Origin: Fragilariopsis cylindrus CCMP1102
Taxonomy: Eukaryota; Bacillariophyta; Bacillariophyceae; Bacillariales; Bacillariaceae
Direction of reading: 5' to 3'
NCBI GenBank assembly: GCA_900095095.1
Contig: FMBT01000654.1
Coordinates: 1 to 28,176, forward strand
DNA length: 28,176 nt
In this document: positions 1-7,981 of the stretch, piece after piece
Layout of the letters: the number at the start of each line of letters is the position of its first letter
How positions within the stretch are numbered: position 1 is the stretch's first letter
Program-made: the position numbers and the translations under genes
The notes under the pieces: model-generated
The model's input: only the letters and a program-made list of their open reading frames with translations
Told to the model about the DNA's origin: nothing
The model's database searches: none

Positions 1-64
1 ATAATGATGACGTTGTCATCGTGATTGTTGTTCCTGTTATTGGTATCCCTTGTATCGCTACTAC

Positions 65-656
65 TCACTGTAACACTGCCGTTTCCAATTGTTGAGACGG
101 CATCGTCGATGATGATGATGACCCGCCGTGGTGTTCTTCTGTAGTCATTGTGTCTACCTCCTCCTCTTCGTGTGTAGTGATAATATGATCGATACCACTA
201 CTACTGCCACTACCACTACCACTACCTTGTTGTAAGTAATGAAGTACGGCCTTGTAGTCATCATAGGGTAATCCTTTATCCCACATTTCACCCATCGCGA
301 CATCGATACGAATTGGTTCATACCCATCACAATCAATTAATTGATTACGTATAATTTCTTGTGGTGTCAAAATTTTAGCAGCACGGCCAGCACCATTGCT
401 AACATTGTTTTTACTTTCACTTTTGCTATTATTATTATAATTTTTTTTCTTATCTCCGAACCCTCCATCGGATGAAGTGTCGTCGTCGTCACCAATGGTA
501 CTAACACTGTCACTGGCAGTAATAGTCGAAGCAAGTGTTGTTGCGCCTGCTTTCTTGTTCCTTTTTTTTAATTCTCTTTTTACGATTCTTGGCCGTAGTG
601 GTCGCCGCTGGATCTTTTTCCCACATGGCTGCTGCTGCTGCTGCTGTTTCGGTCAT
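65..656 (-). CDS. Small UBA-like domain protein, frame interrupted at an A8 run
   Basis: The gene reads leftward from the ATG at 656-654. The first frame gives MTETAAAAAAMWEKDP followed by a Lys/Arg-rich stretch, and runs to the T8 run at 562-569 (A8 on the coding strand). Beyond that run the first frame soon stops, while the +1 frame stays open to the TGA at 65-67. This second part has a Gly/Asp/Asn/Ser-rich linker and then a compact segment from TPQEIIRNQLID to DYKAVLHYL. It ends in Gly-Ser and acidic low-complexity sequence. The compact segment has the size and helix pattern of a ubiquitin-associated (UBA) three-helix bundle; that assignment rests on pattern alone. The full product would be about 196 residues. 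The shift may be an indel in the homopolymer (assembly or allele), real decay, or slippage. No transit peptide is seen. A role in ubiquitin binding is inference. Confidence 0.5.
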
Positions 657-1094
657 GATGAGAGGAGATGGATTGCTAATTGTTCAAAGCAACTCTATAA
701 AATGCTCCGATTGCTGTCTACTATGAGCTATTACTGATTTTGTGCTATAGGCTGTAAGTAAGTTACACCGCCGTTTAGCTTAGACTTTGATACTTTTACC
801 TGTTCAAACTGGATTTATTCAAGATGACCTTTTTTGCCTTTTTTCGTTTTACCTAGGTACTAACTACTACTACTGCAGATACTTCGGAAGTACCGTACAT
901 AGTATAATAATATGCGTAGGTAGCGGTAACACAGTACGGTCCGCTAAACAAAACGGTGTTGCCGTTATATTTCAAGCATGTCTGTCTCATTATTGTACGG
1001 TACGAATACTAATACTAAAAAGAGGTTACTTAGCTAGCTTCCAATCGTGCTTACTTATTGTTGGTCGATCCAAACGAAAAATAAATTAAAGCCC

Positions 1095-1208
1095 CTAATA
1101 CCATAGGACCCTAAGTAAAAGTAATGCATTACAGTACAGTACATCAAAAACTAAAAATCTACAGTACAGTACAGTACTATCAATAACTTTGGGGTCCCTT
1201 GGTATTAG
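1095..1208. repeat. Imperfect inverted repeat enclosing TACAGTAC arrays (MITE-like or hairpin)
   Basis: The left arm CTAATACCATAGGACCC (1095-1111) and the right arm GGGTCCCTTGGTATTAG (1192-1208) are reverse complements at 15 of 17 positions. Between them lie two arrays of the ACAGT/GTAC type, ACAGTACAGTACA (1131-1143) and ACAGTACAGTACAGTACT (1161-1178). GTAC-rich arrays are themselves partly self-complementary. I see no target-site duplication at the arm ends. The unit, about 114 bp with terminal inverted repeats, could be a small non-autonomous DNA element or a fold-back structure. Confidence 0.45.
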
Positions 1209-1279
1209 TATCATCATCTCAATAATATTATTCGCATTTCGCTCTTTATTACGACTGGTACATTATCTACAATATTCAG

Positions 1280-1440
1280 TATAAATATATGTATATGTAT
1301 ATATATATATAGGTCCTAGGTCCTATATAATATAGGTCCTATATATAGGTCCTACATATTATCATATTTAATATGCGATATATAGTATTATATTCAATAT
1401 GAGATGTAAATTATTATTATATATTATAACTTGTTATTTA
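1280..1440. repeat. AT-rich low-complexity block with four AGGTCCT repeats
   Basis: The block is almost pure A/T with TATATA runs. It is interrupted by four direct copies of (T)AGGTCCTA between about 1310 and 1352. Similar TATATTATATTTAATATAC sequence recurs at 1503-1540, so it may be one larger AT block split by the GC-richer island at 1443-1502. There is no coding signal. Confidence 0.6.
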
Positions 1441-1458
1441 ATTGCTGCCGCTTCGGTC

Positions 1459-1484
1459 CTCACCGCCTTAGAAAGGCTAGTGAG
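1459..1484. other. Hairpin in a GC-richer island
   Basis: CTCAC (1459-1463) and GTGAG (1480-1484) pair. An inner GCC/GGC pair around TTAGAAA extends the stem imperfectly. A second short palindrome, GGTCGACC, follows at 1490-1497. The island contrasts with the A/T tracts on both sides. It does not fold into a tRNA cloverleaf that I can recognise. Confidence 0.3.
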
Positions 1485-2239
1485 TCAGCGGTCGACCTGC
1501 CGTATATATTATATTTAATATACTATACTACATATATATTATATATTATACATATACATATACATATACATATACTAGGAGCGATGATAACGATGAGGGG
1601 GTGAGTCGGTATGGCAAAACAACAGTTTAACGAGGTATTAGGAACTACAGAAAAGATCGAGAACAATGATTTTGGGCTTTCGTTGGTGAAAGGTGGAGAC
1701 GATGCTATTGTCTGTGCAGTCATAGGGTTGATGTTGTCAAATGGAATGGCGGTGGTAGCATTTTATAATCTGCTGTTACTACTAGACGACTAATTAATGA
1801 TTATGTAAGTGCTATTATTGGTTGCATTTTATATCTGATAGTAACATTGTTAAGAGTAGGGAAAATAATAGAATGCAATATAGTATAGTATAGTATAGCG
1901 AGATAAATAGCCATAGGCGAGAGTTAAAGGACTATATCCGGTCGGTTGCATTCATTTATCCATCTAACTCAAAATTGGATCAAAAATTACCGTTTCTTTT
2001 CTTATAGAAACGATCCCACACTCATCACTTGAACAATTCATCGTATAAACTAACGAGTATTCCATCGCATACAACATCGAAGATTAAGTCGCTTCATAAT
2101 ATCAGTTCAAGCAGTTCCTAAACAGAATCGTCCACTTGTTTGTTTAGAATCTTCACAGTCGTCTATTATATTACTACCAGAACCAAGAACTCAAGCATCA
2201 AGATAACGATGTCGACTATGACGATGAACACTTCGAGAG

Positions 2240-2259
2240 CCCCCCCCCCCCCCCCCCCC
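2240..2259 (+). repeat. C20 homopolymer
   Basis: This is an uninterrupted run of 20 C. The frame before it is acidic and ends in ...DYDDEHFES, and a different frame stays open after it to a TGA at 2429. A change of run length would alter which frames connect. Length calls in such runs are often unreliable. Confidence 0.9.
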
Positions 2260-2363
2260 TCACGAAAAGGCTGATGTTGTAATATGTTTGCTTATCCAGC
2301 TTGACCGCGTACAAATAAATCTATTCCATCGAGAGATTTTACCATTAAATTTACCGGTAACCA

Positions 2364-2715
2364 ATGTTTCTGGAAGCTATCACGTCTCAACAAACAGGAT
2401 CACATATTACAGGCTTGATTTATGGGTTTGATCCTAACTCAAAATCCAATGCGTTGATGAGTTGATTCGACTTTCTCGGTTTCCGTGTTATCCATTTGTG
2501 CCCGTGCATTCTAAACTTATCTCTTTTTTTTGGTTCCAATCCATCCTCCCCATTGAATGTAACAAGTGCTGCTGGTCAATCGAATGCCCGTGACGAACGA
2601 AACTTTTGAAGCAGCCATGCAGCAAATACAACAGAAAATGCAACAGCAAATGCAACAGATGCTTGACCGTACGCCTATGCCGCCCATTCCTGAAGAAGAA
2701 TCTGTAATAATATGA
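2364..2715 (+). CDS. Candidate small two-exon gene (or decayed gene), Gln/Met-rich C-terminus
   Basis: I do not recognise this gene. One model starts at ATG 2364 (MFLEAITSQQTG...) and splices a weak donor at 2461 (A|GTTGAT) to ACAAG at 2566. The join makes ATG across the junction and continues to the TGA at 2713-2715. The product would be 81 residues, with TFEAAMQQIQQKMQQQMQQM (likely one amphipathic helix) and an acidic tail ending PPIPEEESVII. The 106-bp intron is pyrimidine-rich before its acceptor. Alternatively this is a decayed gene: without splicing, one frame reads from 2364 to 2614 with a single TGA at 2463 and then needs a shift at TTTT (2610-2613) to enter the Gln/Met segment. Nothing indicates a function. 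Confidence 0.3.
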
Positions 2716-2867
2716 TACATAGTTTTTATCTAACTTCTACAATGAAAGTTGATTATTACTAAACTATGAATGAAGGATAGTTCCGAAAATTATTTATTTT
2801 TATTTTTAAATATTTAACGAAGTTTCCGATTTTCATCATCATCATCTGGTGTATTTATTTATATATT

Positions 2868-4058
2868 TTAAATAACTCCGTCGGCGCGTAAGTTACCTGT
2901 TCGTAGTCTACTAGGACTAGCTAATTCCAATTCAGTTTCTTCCTTCATAGGTGGAAGATCAACAGTTTGTAAATATCCCATGTCATTTTTCGCATAATGA
3001 AGATATTCCAAAAACTTCTTACTACTTGAGAAGACTTTGTTTCCCCAAATGTATTGGTACCAATCGTCAACTATAGTACATTGTTGGTCGGAACGTCTTT
3101 CAGCAAATCCAAAAAGTCGTTCTTCAAAACCATACGTCAATGTAACGGCTTTCCATGCACGTAGATGTCCCGAAATTTCCCAAAGCATATCACTGGCTTC
3201 TTCTTCGTAGTAGTTAGCGACGTCAGAAAGTGTAGTCGGATCGGCCCGAACCGAACCGATCAAATTAAAAACGGCATCCATGCAGGATCGTTCCCACATC
3301 TTTCTTCTCCAATCTCTGTAGAATTCGGTCTTACAAGTTACCGAGGAACGTTCTAATCGTTTTGCGATTGCACCATTCCACTTTCCACAAGCAGAACATT
3401 CACCAGCCAACTTATCTTCGCCAACAGAATCTGGTCCCAAACTAACGCTAACGTCCTTGATGCCTTCCTCGCCAATTTCCATACCAGAAATTAATATTTG
3501 TGTCATAGTATCTCGACAGTATCCTCGTTCCTTTAATGTATCTTCAATATTTCCGAATTGAAAACCACCAGAAAAGAAACAGAAATCTTCATTGCGTTCT
3601 TTGTAGGCATCGTCGACATTATCGAGGAAAGGAAGGATTTCCTGTGGTGGAAGTGTAATATATATAGGGTACTCAGATGTTGCGTATTCTCCTTCTCCTA
3701 GAACGTCTGGGAGGGTCTGGTAGGGTGACAAAATGATATCATCTCCACGTCCCATGTGCATAAGTGCTTGCGCTAATGGGTTAAGTTGGTTATATTCTAA
3801 TTCTGCCTCGTTTGGTGAAACCATAATCACGGATGGACCATCTTCCTTGAGAGTGATCTCTTGTTCTCCAGAAGCCAAAAAATCTTGATATTCTCTAACG
3901 GCCTTAGAATCGGACCAGACGGCCTGCAAAGACGACGACGACGACGACGACGAGTCGACTGTGTTAATATTCGTTCGAAGAGCTGCTGCGGGAGGGGAAA
4001 AGGCTACGGCGGGATAAGCCAAAAGGAAGCAAAGAAGTGCACCGAAATTGAAAATCAT
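2868..4058 (-). CDS. Plastid-targeted ketopantoate-reductase-like protein
   Basis: 396 residues in a single exon. Residues 1-19 form a signal peptide (MIFNFGALLCFLLAYPAVA) followed by FSPP, the Phe-led motif of diatom plastid import, then a Ser-rich transit-like stretch. The body resembles algal and cyanobacterial proteins related to ketopantoate reductase. It has a segment GRGDDIILSP, then a beta strand and turn (EYPIYITLPPQEILPFLDN), a motif like the family's 'vfvqNGml..wL...g' (FCFFSGGFQFGNIEDTLKE), and a helical C-terminal part beginning CGKWNGAIAKRLERSSVTCK. The usual N-terminal Gly-rich dinucleotide loop is not visible, and where the family often has QNG the sequence reads SGG, so NAD(P)H binding and reductase activity are doubtful. 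Its promoter lies in the gap shared with the divergent cyclophilin gene. The family call is from memory of conserved patterns. Confidence 0.5.
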   Translation of the reverse strand: MIFNFGALLCFLLAYPAVAFSPPAAALRTNINTVDSSSSSSSSLQAVWSDSKAVREYQDFLASGEQEITLKEDGPSVIMVSPNEAELEYNQLNPLAQALMHMGRGDDIILSPYQTLPDVLGEGEYATSEYPIYITLPPQEILPFLDNVDDAYKERNEDFCFFSGGFQFGNIEDTLKERGYCRDTMTQILISGMEIGEEGIKDVSVSLGPDSVGEDKLAGECSACGKWNGAIAKRLERSSVTCKTEFYRDWRRKMWERSCMDAVFNLIGSVRADPTTLSDVANYYEEEASDMLWEISGHLRAWKAVTLTYGFEERLFGFAERRSDQQCTIVDDWYQYIWGNKVFSSSKKFLEYLHYAKNDMGYLQTVDLPPMKEETELELASPSRLRTGNLRADGVI

Positions 4059-4698
4059 CTTTAAAATATTCTCCTTTAATATTATAAGTAGTGTTAGGTA
4101 TATTATGTATCAACTTGTAGCTGCTAAATACTATTTTATGAATACAAAAGATCTGTCAATTGAAATGATAAGCAAAGAATAAAGAATGGTTGCAAAGACG
4201 CGGTTTTTCCTCCTGTCGACAGAAGGCGCTATAAACATCAACATAATAATATTGAGAGAATATGTTATCTGAAAAAAAGTGAAAAAACGACCCATCATCA
4301 TACGTACTCGTCGTAAAAAAAATGTATTCCACGTGGAAGCAAAGGAAAATGAAAAATTCACTTTGCATCCGTACGCCGCCTCACCCTTCGCACGACTGAC
4401 TGAATGACCTTCACGAGGTCGTTAAAAGCACGTTCTGAAAATACAAAATAAAAAGATATCGTCAAACAAATAATCAATTCTAATTGGCTCTCTCCAACCA
4501 CGATAGATCTTGTCATCGAACGTGAGCACCGCACAGATTTTAGATTTATTTTGTGAATCATCATCACGCAATGGCGAAGGAGAAAATAATTTTTCTTACA
4601 GTGGACTTATTCCAGCCGTTGTCCAGTTATTATTACAATAGTTCATAATAAATTATTTTATCTCGAATAAACAACTAACAACAACAAACTAATCAATC
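4059..4698. promoter_or_regulatory. Divergent intergenic region between KPR-like gene and cyclophilin
   Basis: These 640 bases contain the start regions of two genes transcribed apart. Short frames on the minus strand (4131-4567) are hydrophobic or basic without any domain and look like chance. The last about 50 bases before the split ATG are A/C-rich (AACAACTAACAACAACAAAC), as expected of a leader. I cannot place a TATA box or a defined regulatory site with confidence. Confidence 0.4.
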
Positions 4699-5395
4699 AT
4701 GTAAGTGCGAATACTCTATATTATCGTAGATCCAGGGCAGCTATCTACATCATGGAAGAAAAGCATGATTCTTCCTTGTGTGGTACTATCGGTTGATTTT
4801 GTTCTTCTTTCTGTCGTGTCGTCGTAGCTTAATAAATCAATTGTGTATCAATTACTTACTCATGCATTATCTACTTTTTTATTATTATTTATTACTCAAT
4901 AGGTCTAATCCTAAAGTTTACTTTGATATCACTATTGGTGGAGCTGCCGCCGGACGTATTGTCATGGAATTACGTGCCGATGTCGTTCCTAAGACAGCCG
5001 AGAACTTCCGTCAATTATGTACCGGAGAAAAGGGATTCGGATTTGCTGGATCTAGTTTCCATCGTGTCATTCCTGGTTTCATGTGCCAAGGTGGAGATTT
5101 TACTAACCATAATGGTACCGGTGGAAAGTCCATCTACGGGAACAAGTTCGAAGATGAGAACTTTAAACTGAAGCACACTGGAGCAGGTACCCTATCGATG
5201 GCGAATGCTGGCCCAAACACAAATGGTTCTCAATTCTTTCTTTGTACCGCAGACACTTCATGGTTAGATGGCAAGCACGTTGTCTTCGGAAAAGTTACCG
5301 ACGGTATGGATGTCATCAAGGCTGTTGAAGCTGTTGGATCACAATCTGGAACAACCAGCCGAAAAGTCATGGTTGATGCCAGTGGACAACTTTAG
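4699..5395 (+). CDS. PPIA-like: Cyclophilin A type peptidyl-prolyl cis-trans isomerase
   Basis: Two exons. Exon 1 contributes only AT (4699-4700). A 202-bp intron (4701-4902, GTAAGT...CAATAG) follows, and exon 2 (4903-5395) begins with the G, so the initiator ATG is created by splicing. The product is 164 residues, starting [14 protein letters not shown], close to the length of human cyclophilin A. Family active-site landmarks are present: [16 protein letters not shown] (catalytic Arg, Phe, Met, Gln), [14 protein letters not shown] (Asn and Phe of the binding groove) and [12 protein letters not shown] (Trp and His). It catalyses prolyl isomerisation in folding and signalling, and the Trp is the usual cyclosporin contact. 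No signal or transit peptide is visible, so it is predicted cytosolic or nuclear. The longer upstream open frame through the intron would give an unnatural hydrophobic extension and is not used. It converges with the aldo-keto reductase gene. Confidence 0.93.
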
Positions 5396-5693
5396 ATAAA
5401 ATTCCAAAAAATTGGTGTAAGCTTGGTTTGTTGAAAAAGGTTAATGATGCTGTTCTTTTTTATTTTCTATTCTTCTTGAAAGGATTGATCAATTAAAATC
5501 GTAATTTAAAAAATTGCCGTGGTTGGGACTACTAGTAGGACATAACTATTAACTTTTCTAAATTTTTTAAACTTTTGTACTCGTTATCAGTAGGATAATT
5601 ATGAAGACCTAGACTGTGTGTGTGTGTGTGTGTGTACTGCAATAGCACAGTAGTCCATTATGCTCGATACATCAAGCTATATTCCTACTCAAA
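5396..5693. other. Convergent 3' region with (TG)n microsatellite
   Basis: Three-prime flanks of the cyclophilin (+) and aldo-keto reductase (-) genes. ATAAAA follows the cyclophilin stop at once. A (TG)n tract occupies about 5615-5635. No gene is seen. Confidence 0.6.
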
Positions 5694-7521
5694 CTAAAGC
5701 TCTGGCATGCCCAAAATTTTGGCAAAGTGACGTTGCTCTTTCTCTGCGAAAAAATTCTCTCCACCTTGCATTCTTTCCATTATGGCTACATCATGTGCCA
5801 TATGAATCGGATTTGTTGTTCCCGAAAGTGGTGTTACGTAACCCAACGACATCAAGAAGGCGTACATATATGTTTGAGGTGTTAATCCCTTTGCATCAGC
5901 CAATTCTGCTACCTCGCTTGTCCCTAATGCTTTCCGGCTTGCTGTCAAGGTCCAAAAGGATTGATAATGAATATTCCTATCTTTACAAAATCGTCTAAGT
6001 TTCGTATCGAAATTGGATTCGGCGTAGAAACGATTTTGTAGAACCTACAATACCACAATGAACAATAAACAATACGATACGGTAACACGTTTAGACCAAC
6101 GGAAAAATGTCACAAAATTATTGATATTAAGTTTGGAAAAATGTAACATGATGTATGAAAGTAATTGTGAGTGAAGATGTGACCAAGAACATGTTGGTGA
6201 AGTAATTATACTTGAAAAAATAGGTGGACTTGAAGAGTCGGAAAGCGTCTCCTTATTACTGAACAAAAAATTGTATTAATATGGGATGTTACTTACGGCT
6301 GGTTTGTGACGAGCCTGCTGGTAGAGCAGACGAAAGACATCCATATCGTAACAGTTGGATATGCCGAGCTGCGGAATGATATAAAACGAATACAATTCGA
6401 CAGGAAGAAGTATCGACAAAAACAACGGCAATGTGTTAATATTATTTCCGTTATTCTTGTTAAGATACATGTATCCCCCCGTCGTCGTCGTCATTATTAC
6501 ATTTAATATTGTGTGTTTTGATTTATATTATATGTGCAACGAAAATTAGCAAGCTTACCTGACGGACTTTACCGTTATCCACTGCTTCTTCCATTACTCT
6601 CCATACAGCCATCGTATCTTCAAAGGCATCTTCAGGTGAATGCATAACCTATGGTTGAAATAAGAATATTATATGTTTATGAGTGAGTGAGTGAGTGAGT
6701 GAATGGAAAAGGAGGAGGGGGGGGGGGGGGGAGAGATAACTATATTTGACTGTCATTATACACGTCGATACATAATGCCATAACTTACCCAACTATCTAA
6801 ATAATCGGTATGAAGATTTTTGAGTGACACTTCCAACGATTGTCGAGCTTGATCTACCGTAGATAATTCGGGATCATACGGTAGATTATTTTTATCTTGT
6901 CCACGAATTGATGTGAACTTGGTCTGTAGCCATATGTCACTTCGAGATAGTCCCAATTCTTGTGCCGCTGCAGTCCAACCATTTCCAACTCCTGCTTCAT
7001 CATAATGTTTTGGTTGACACGCCGTATCGATGAAACGGAATCCAGATTTGACAGCTTCGCTTACCAACCTTGCTGTTTCTTCCTTCTTCCATGCTGTTCC
7101 ATAAATAAGATGTGTTTTGTTAATCATTTTACTAGCCGAATGCGCATCAACTCCTGAAATAATCCCTCGGATACCCGACGATAACTTGCTACTACCAGTA
7201 TAAGTACGATTCTATAATAGGTAGGTAGGTAGGTAGGTAGAAGTATTGGAAGTTTTGGATAGTTGTAAGAGTGAGGATGTTTTTTTTTTTCTTCGTTAAA
7301 AACTGAATTAACCTGAATGAACGAGCCAGTGAATTATAATAATGACTAGGGAATGAAACGCTCTTCCAACATCACATCTTTCGCAAATGATATGTACGTA
7401 CCTCTGAATTATGTATCAAAACGAAGACTCCCGCTCCAAATAGCATGGTTATGCCTAAAATCACAAGATGCTTCGTCAATTTCCCTTGTGGTTGATTTGG
7501 AGGTTTAACCTTCACCATCAT
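5694..7521 (-). CDS. Membrane-anchored aldo-keto reductase, five exons
   Basis: Exons, in reading order: 7521-7402, 7211-6789, 6648-6559, 6368-6297 and 6044-5694. All introns (190, 140, 190 and 252 bp) are GT-AG and phase 0. The product is 351 residues. Residues 17-36 (KHLVILGITMLFGAGVFVLI) form a single hydrophobic anchor near the N-terminus. The catalytic domain shows the AKR tetrad: Asp in GFRFIDTA, Tyr in QPKHYDEAGVG, Lys in WLQTKF, and His in the exon-2/3 junction DSW|VMHSP. LGISNCYDM and YAESNFDT are the next conserved strands and loops. It should reduce carbonyls with NADPH. The substrate cannot be told, and the QPKHYDE form is one I associate with fungal and algal members. It faces the MATE gene divergently. 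The loop near the C-terminus reads LSGTTNPIHM rather than the better-known Lys-Ser NADPH motif, so cofactor preference is open. Confidence 0.88.
6681..6731. repeat. (GAGT)n and G-run inside aldo-keto reductase intron 2
   Basis: A GAGT repeat at 6681-6700 is followed by a G homopolymer at about 6717-6731, both inside the intron 6649-6788. On the coding strand these are a C-run and (CTCA)n, and the C-run lies about 60 bases after the splice donor. Confidence 0.85.
7220..7240. repeat. (GTAG)n in aldo-keto reductase intron 1
   Basis: Five copies of GTAG. On the coding strand it is (CTAC)n just upstream of the acceptor TTATAG at 7212, where it can serve as pyrimidine-containing sequence before the splice site. 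Confidence 0.85.
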
Positions 7522-7981
7522 CGATATCAGTCCTTCCTATTACTGCAGCGCAGTGGAATAAAATGTAAGCCAATTGCTATAATGGAGAATACCCACAGTA
7601 ATTTCACGACTTCTTTGCGGTATGTTTCTATTATTCTACTGTATTATTTTCTATTATTTACAACAGTGACATGCAACACCATAATCAATAACAATAACAC
7701 CGACACAGCCAATAAAATGAAGTAAGAAGGATTTGTTCATTTTCAGTCGTAGGACGACCTTCATGAAAAAAATGAGTCACTTTTCTTGAGTCCCGTTTAG
7801 AGAAGGACGGTCCTGTATGCTTTTTTCGTTTTTTGTCGCGCCAATTTTCGTAGAGTCAAAATCGTAAATCAAAAATGATGATGGATGATGTTATTGCAAT
7901 GGAAAACGTCATCTTTTTCTTTCACAACTATTACCAACCTACCGTTATTGTAACAGAAGCTTTTGCGTATTGTTCAAAGGG
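7522..7981. promoter_or_regulatory. Divergent intergenic region, AKR (-) / MATE (+)
   Basis: 460 bases between the start codons of two genes transcribed apart. A plus-strand frame at 7468-7725 overlaps AKR exon 1 and is a shadow or chance. No clear TATA box or known site is seen, so only position supports a promoter role. Confidence 0.35.

Larger units (their letters stand above)
657..2363. other. Long AT-rich intergenic region
   Basis: I see no convincing gene in this 1.7 kb. Open frames at 787-1089, 1523-1723 and 1611-1793 have no recognisable domain, and several rely on non-ATG starts. It holds an inverted repeat with TACAGTAC arrays (1095-1208), dense AT microsatellites with AGGTCCT repeats (1280-1440), a 60-base GC-richer island (1443-1502), a (TATACA)n tract (1541-1575), a TATAG repeat near 1880-1897 and a C20 homopolymer (2240-2259). 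A frame open from 2148 into the C20 run looks acidic and protein-like but has no ATG. Confidence 0.6.

Noticed and set aside
787-1089. Plus-strand frame of about 100 codons
   Set aside because: It has no ATG start that gives a protein-like sequence, no domain, and base composition like the surrounding intergenic DNA.
1491-1502. Possible tRNA T-arm (GGTCGACC region)
   Set aside because: The loop lacks the TTCNA pattern and no acceptor or anticodon arms can be drawn around it.
1523-1793. Opposed overlapping frames (minus 1523-1723, plus 1611-1793)
   Set aside because: They shadow each other, part is translated microsatellite (Ile-Cys repeats), and no family is recognisable. A short remnant of a gene cannot be excluded.
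4131-4567. Three small minus-strand frames upstream of cyclophilin
   Set aside because: Phe/Ser/Tyr-rich sequences typical of AT-rich chance frames, overlapping each other in different frames.
4778-4902. N-terminal extension of the cyclophilin frame
   Set aside because: It is the translated intron, hydrophobic and Leu/Tyr-rich, and has clear GTAAGT...CAATAG borders that create ATG when removed.
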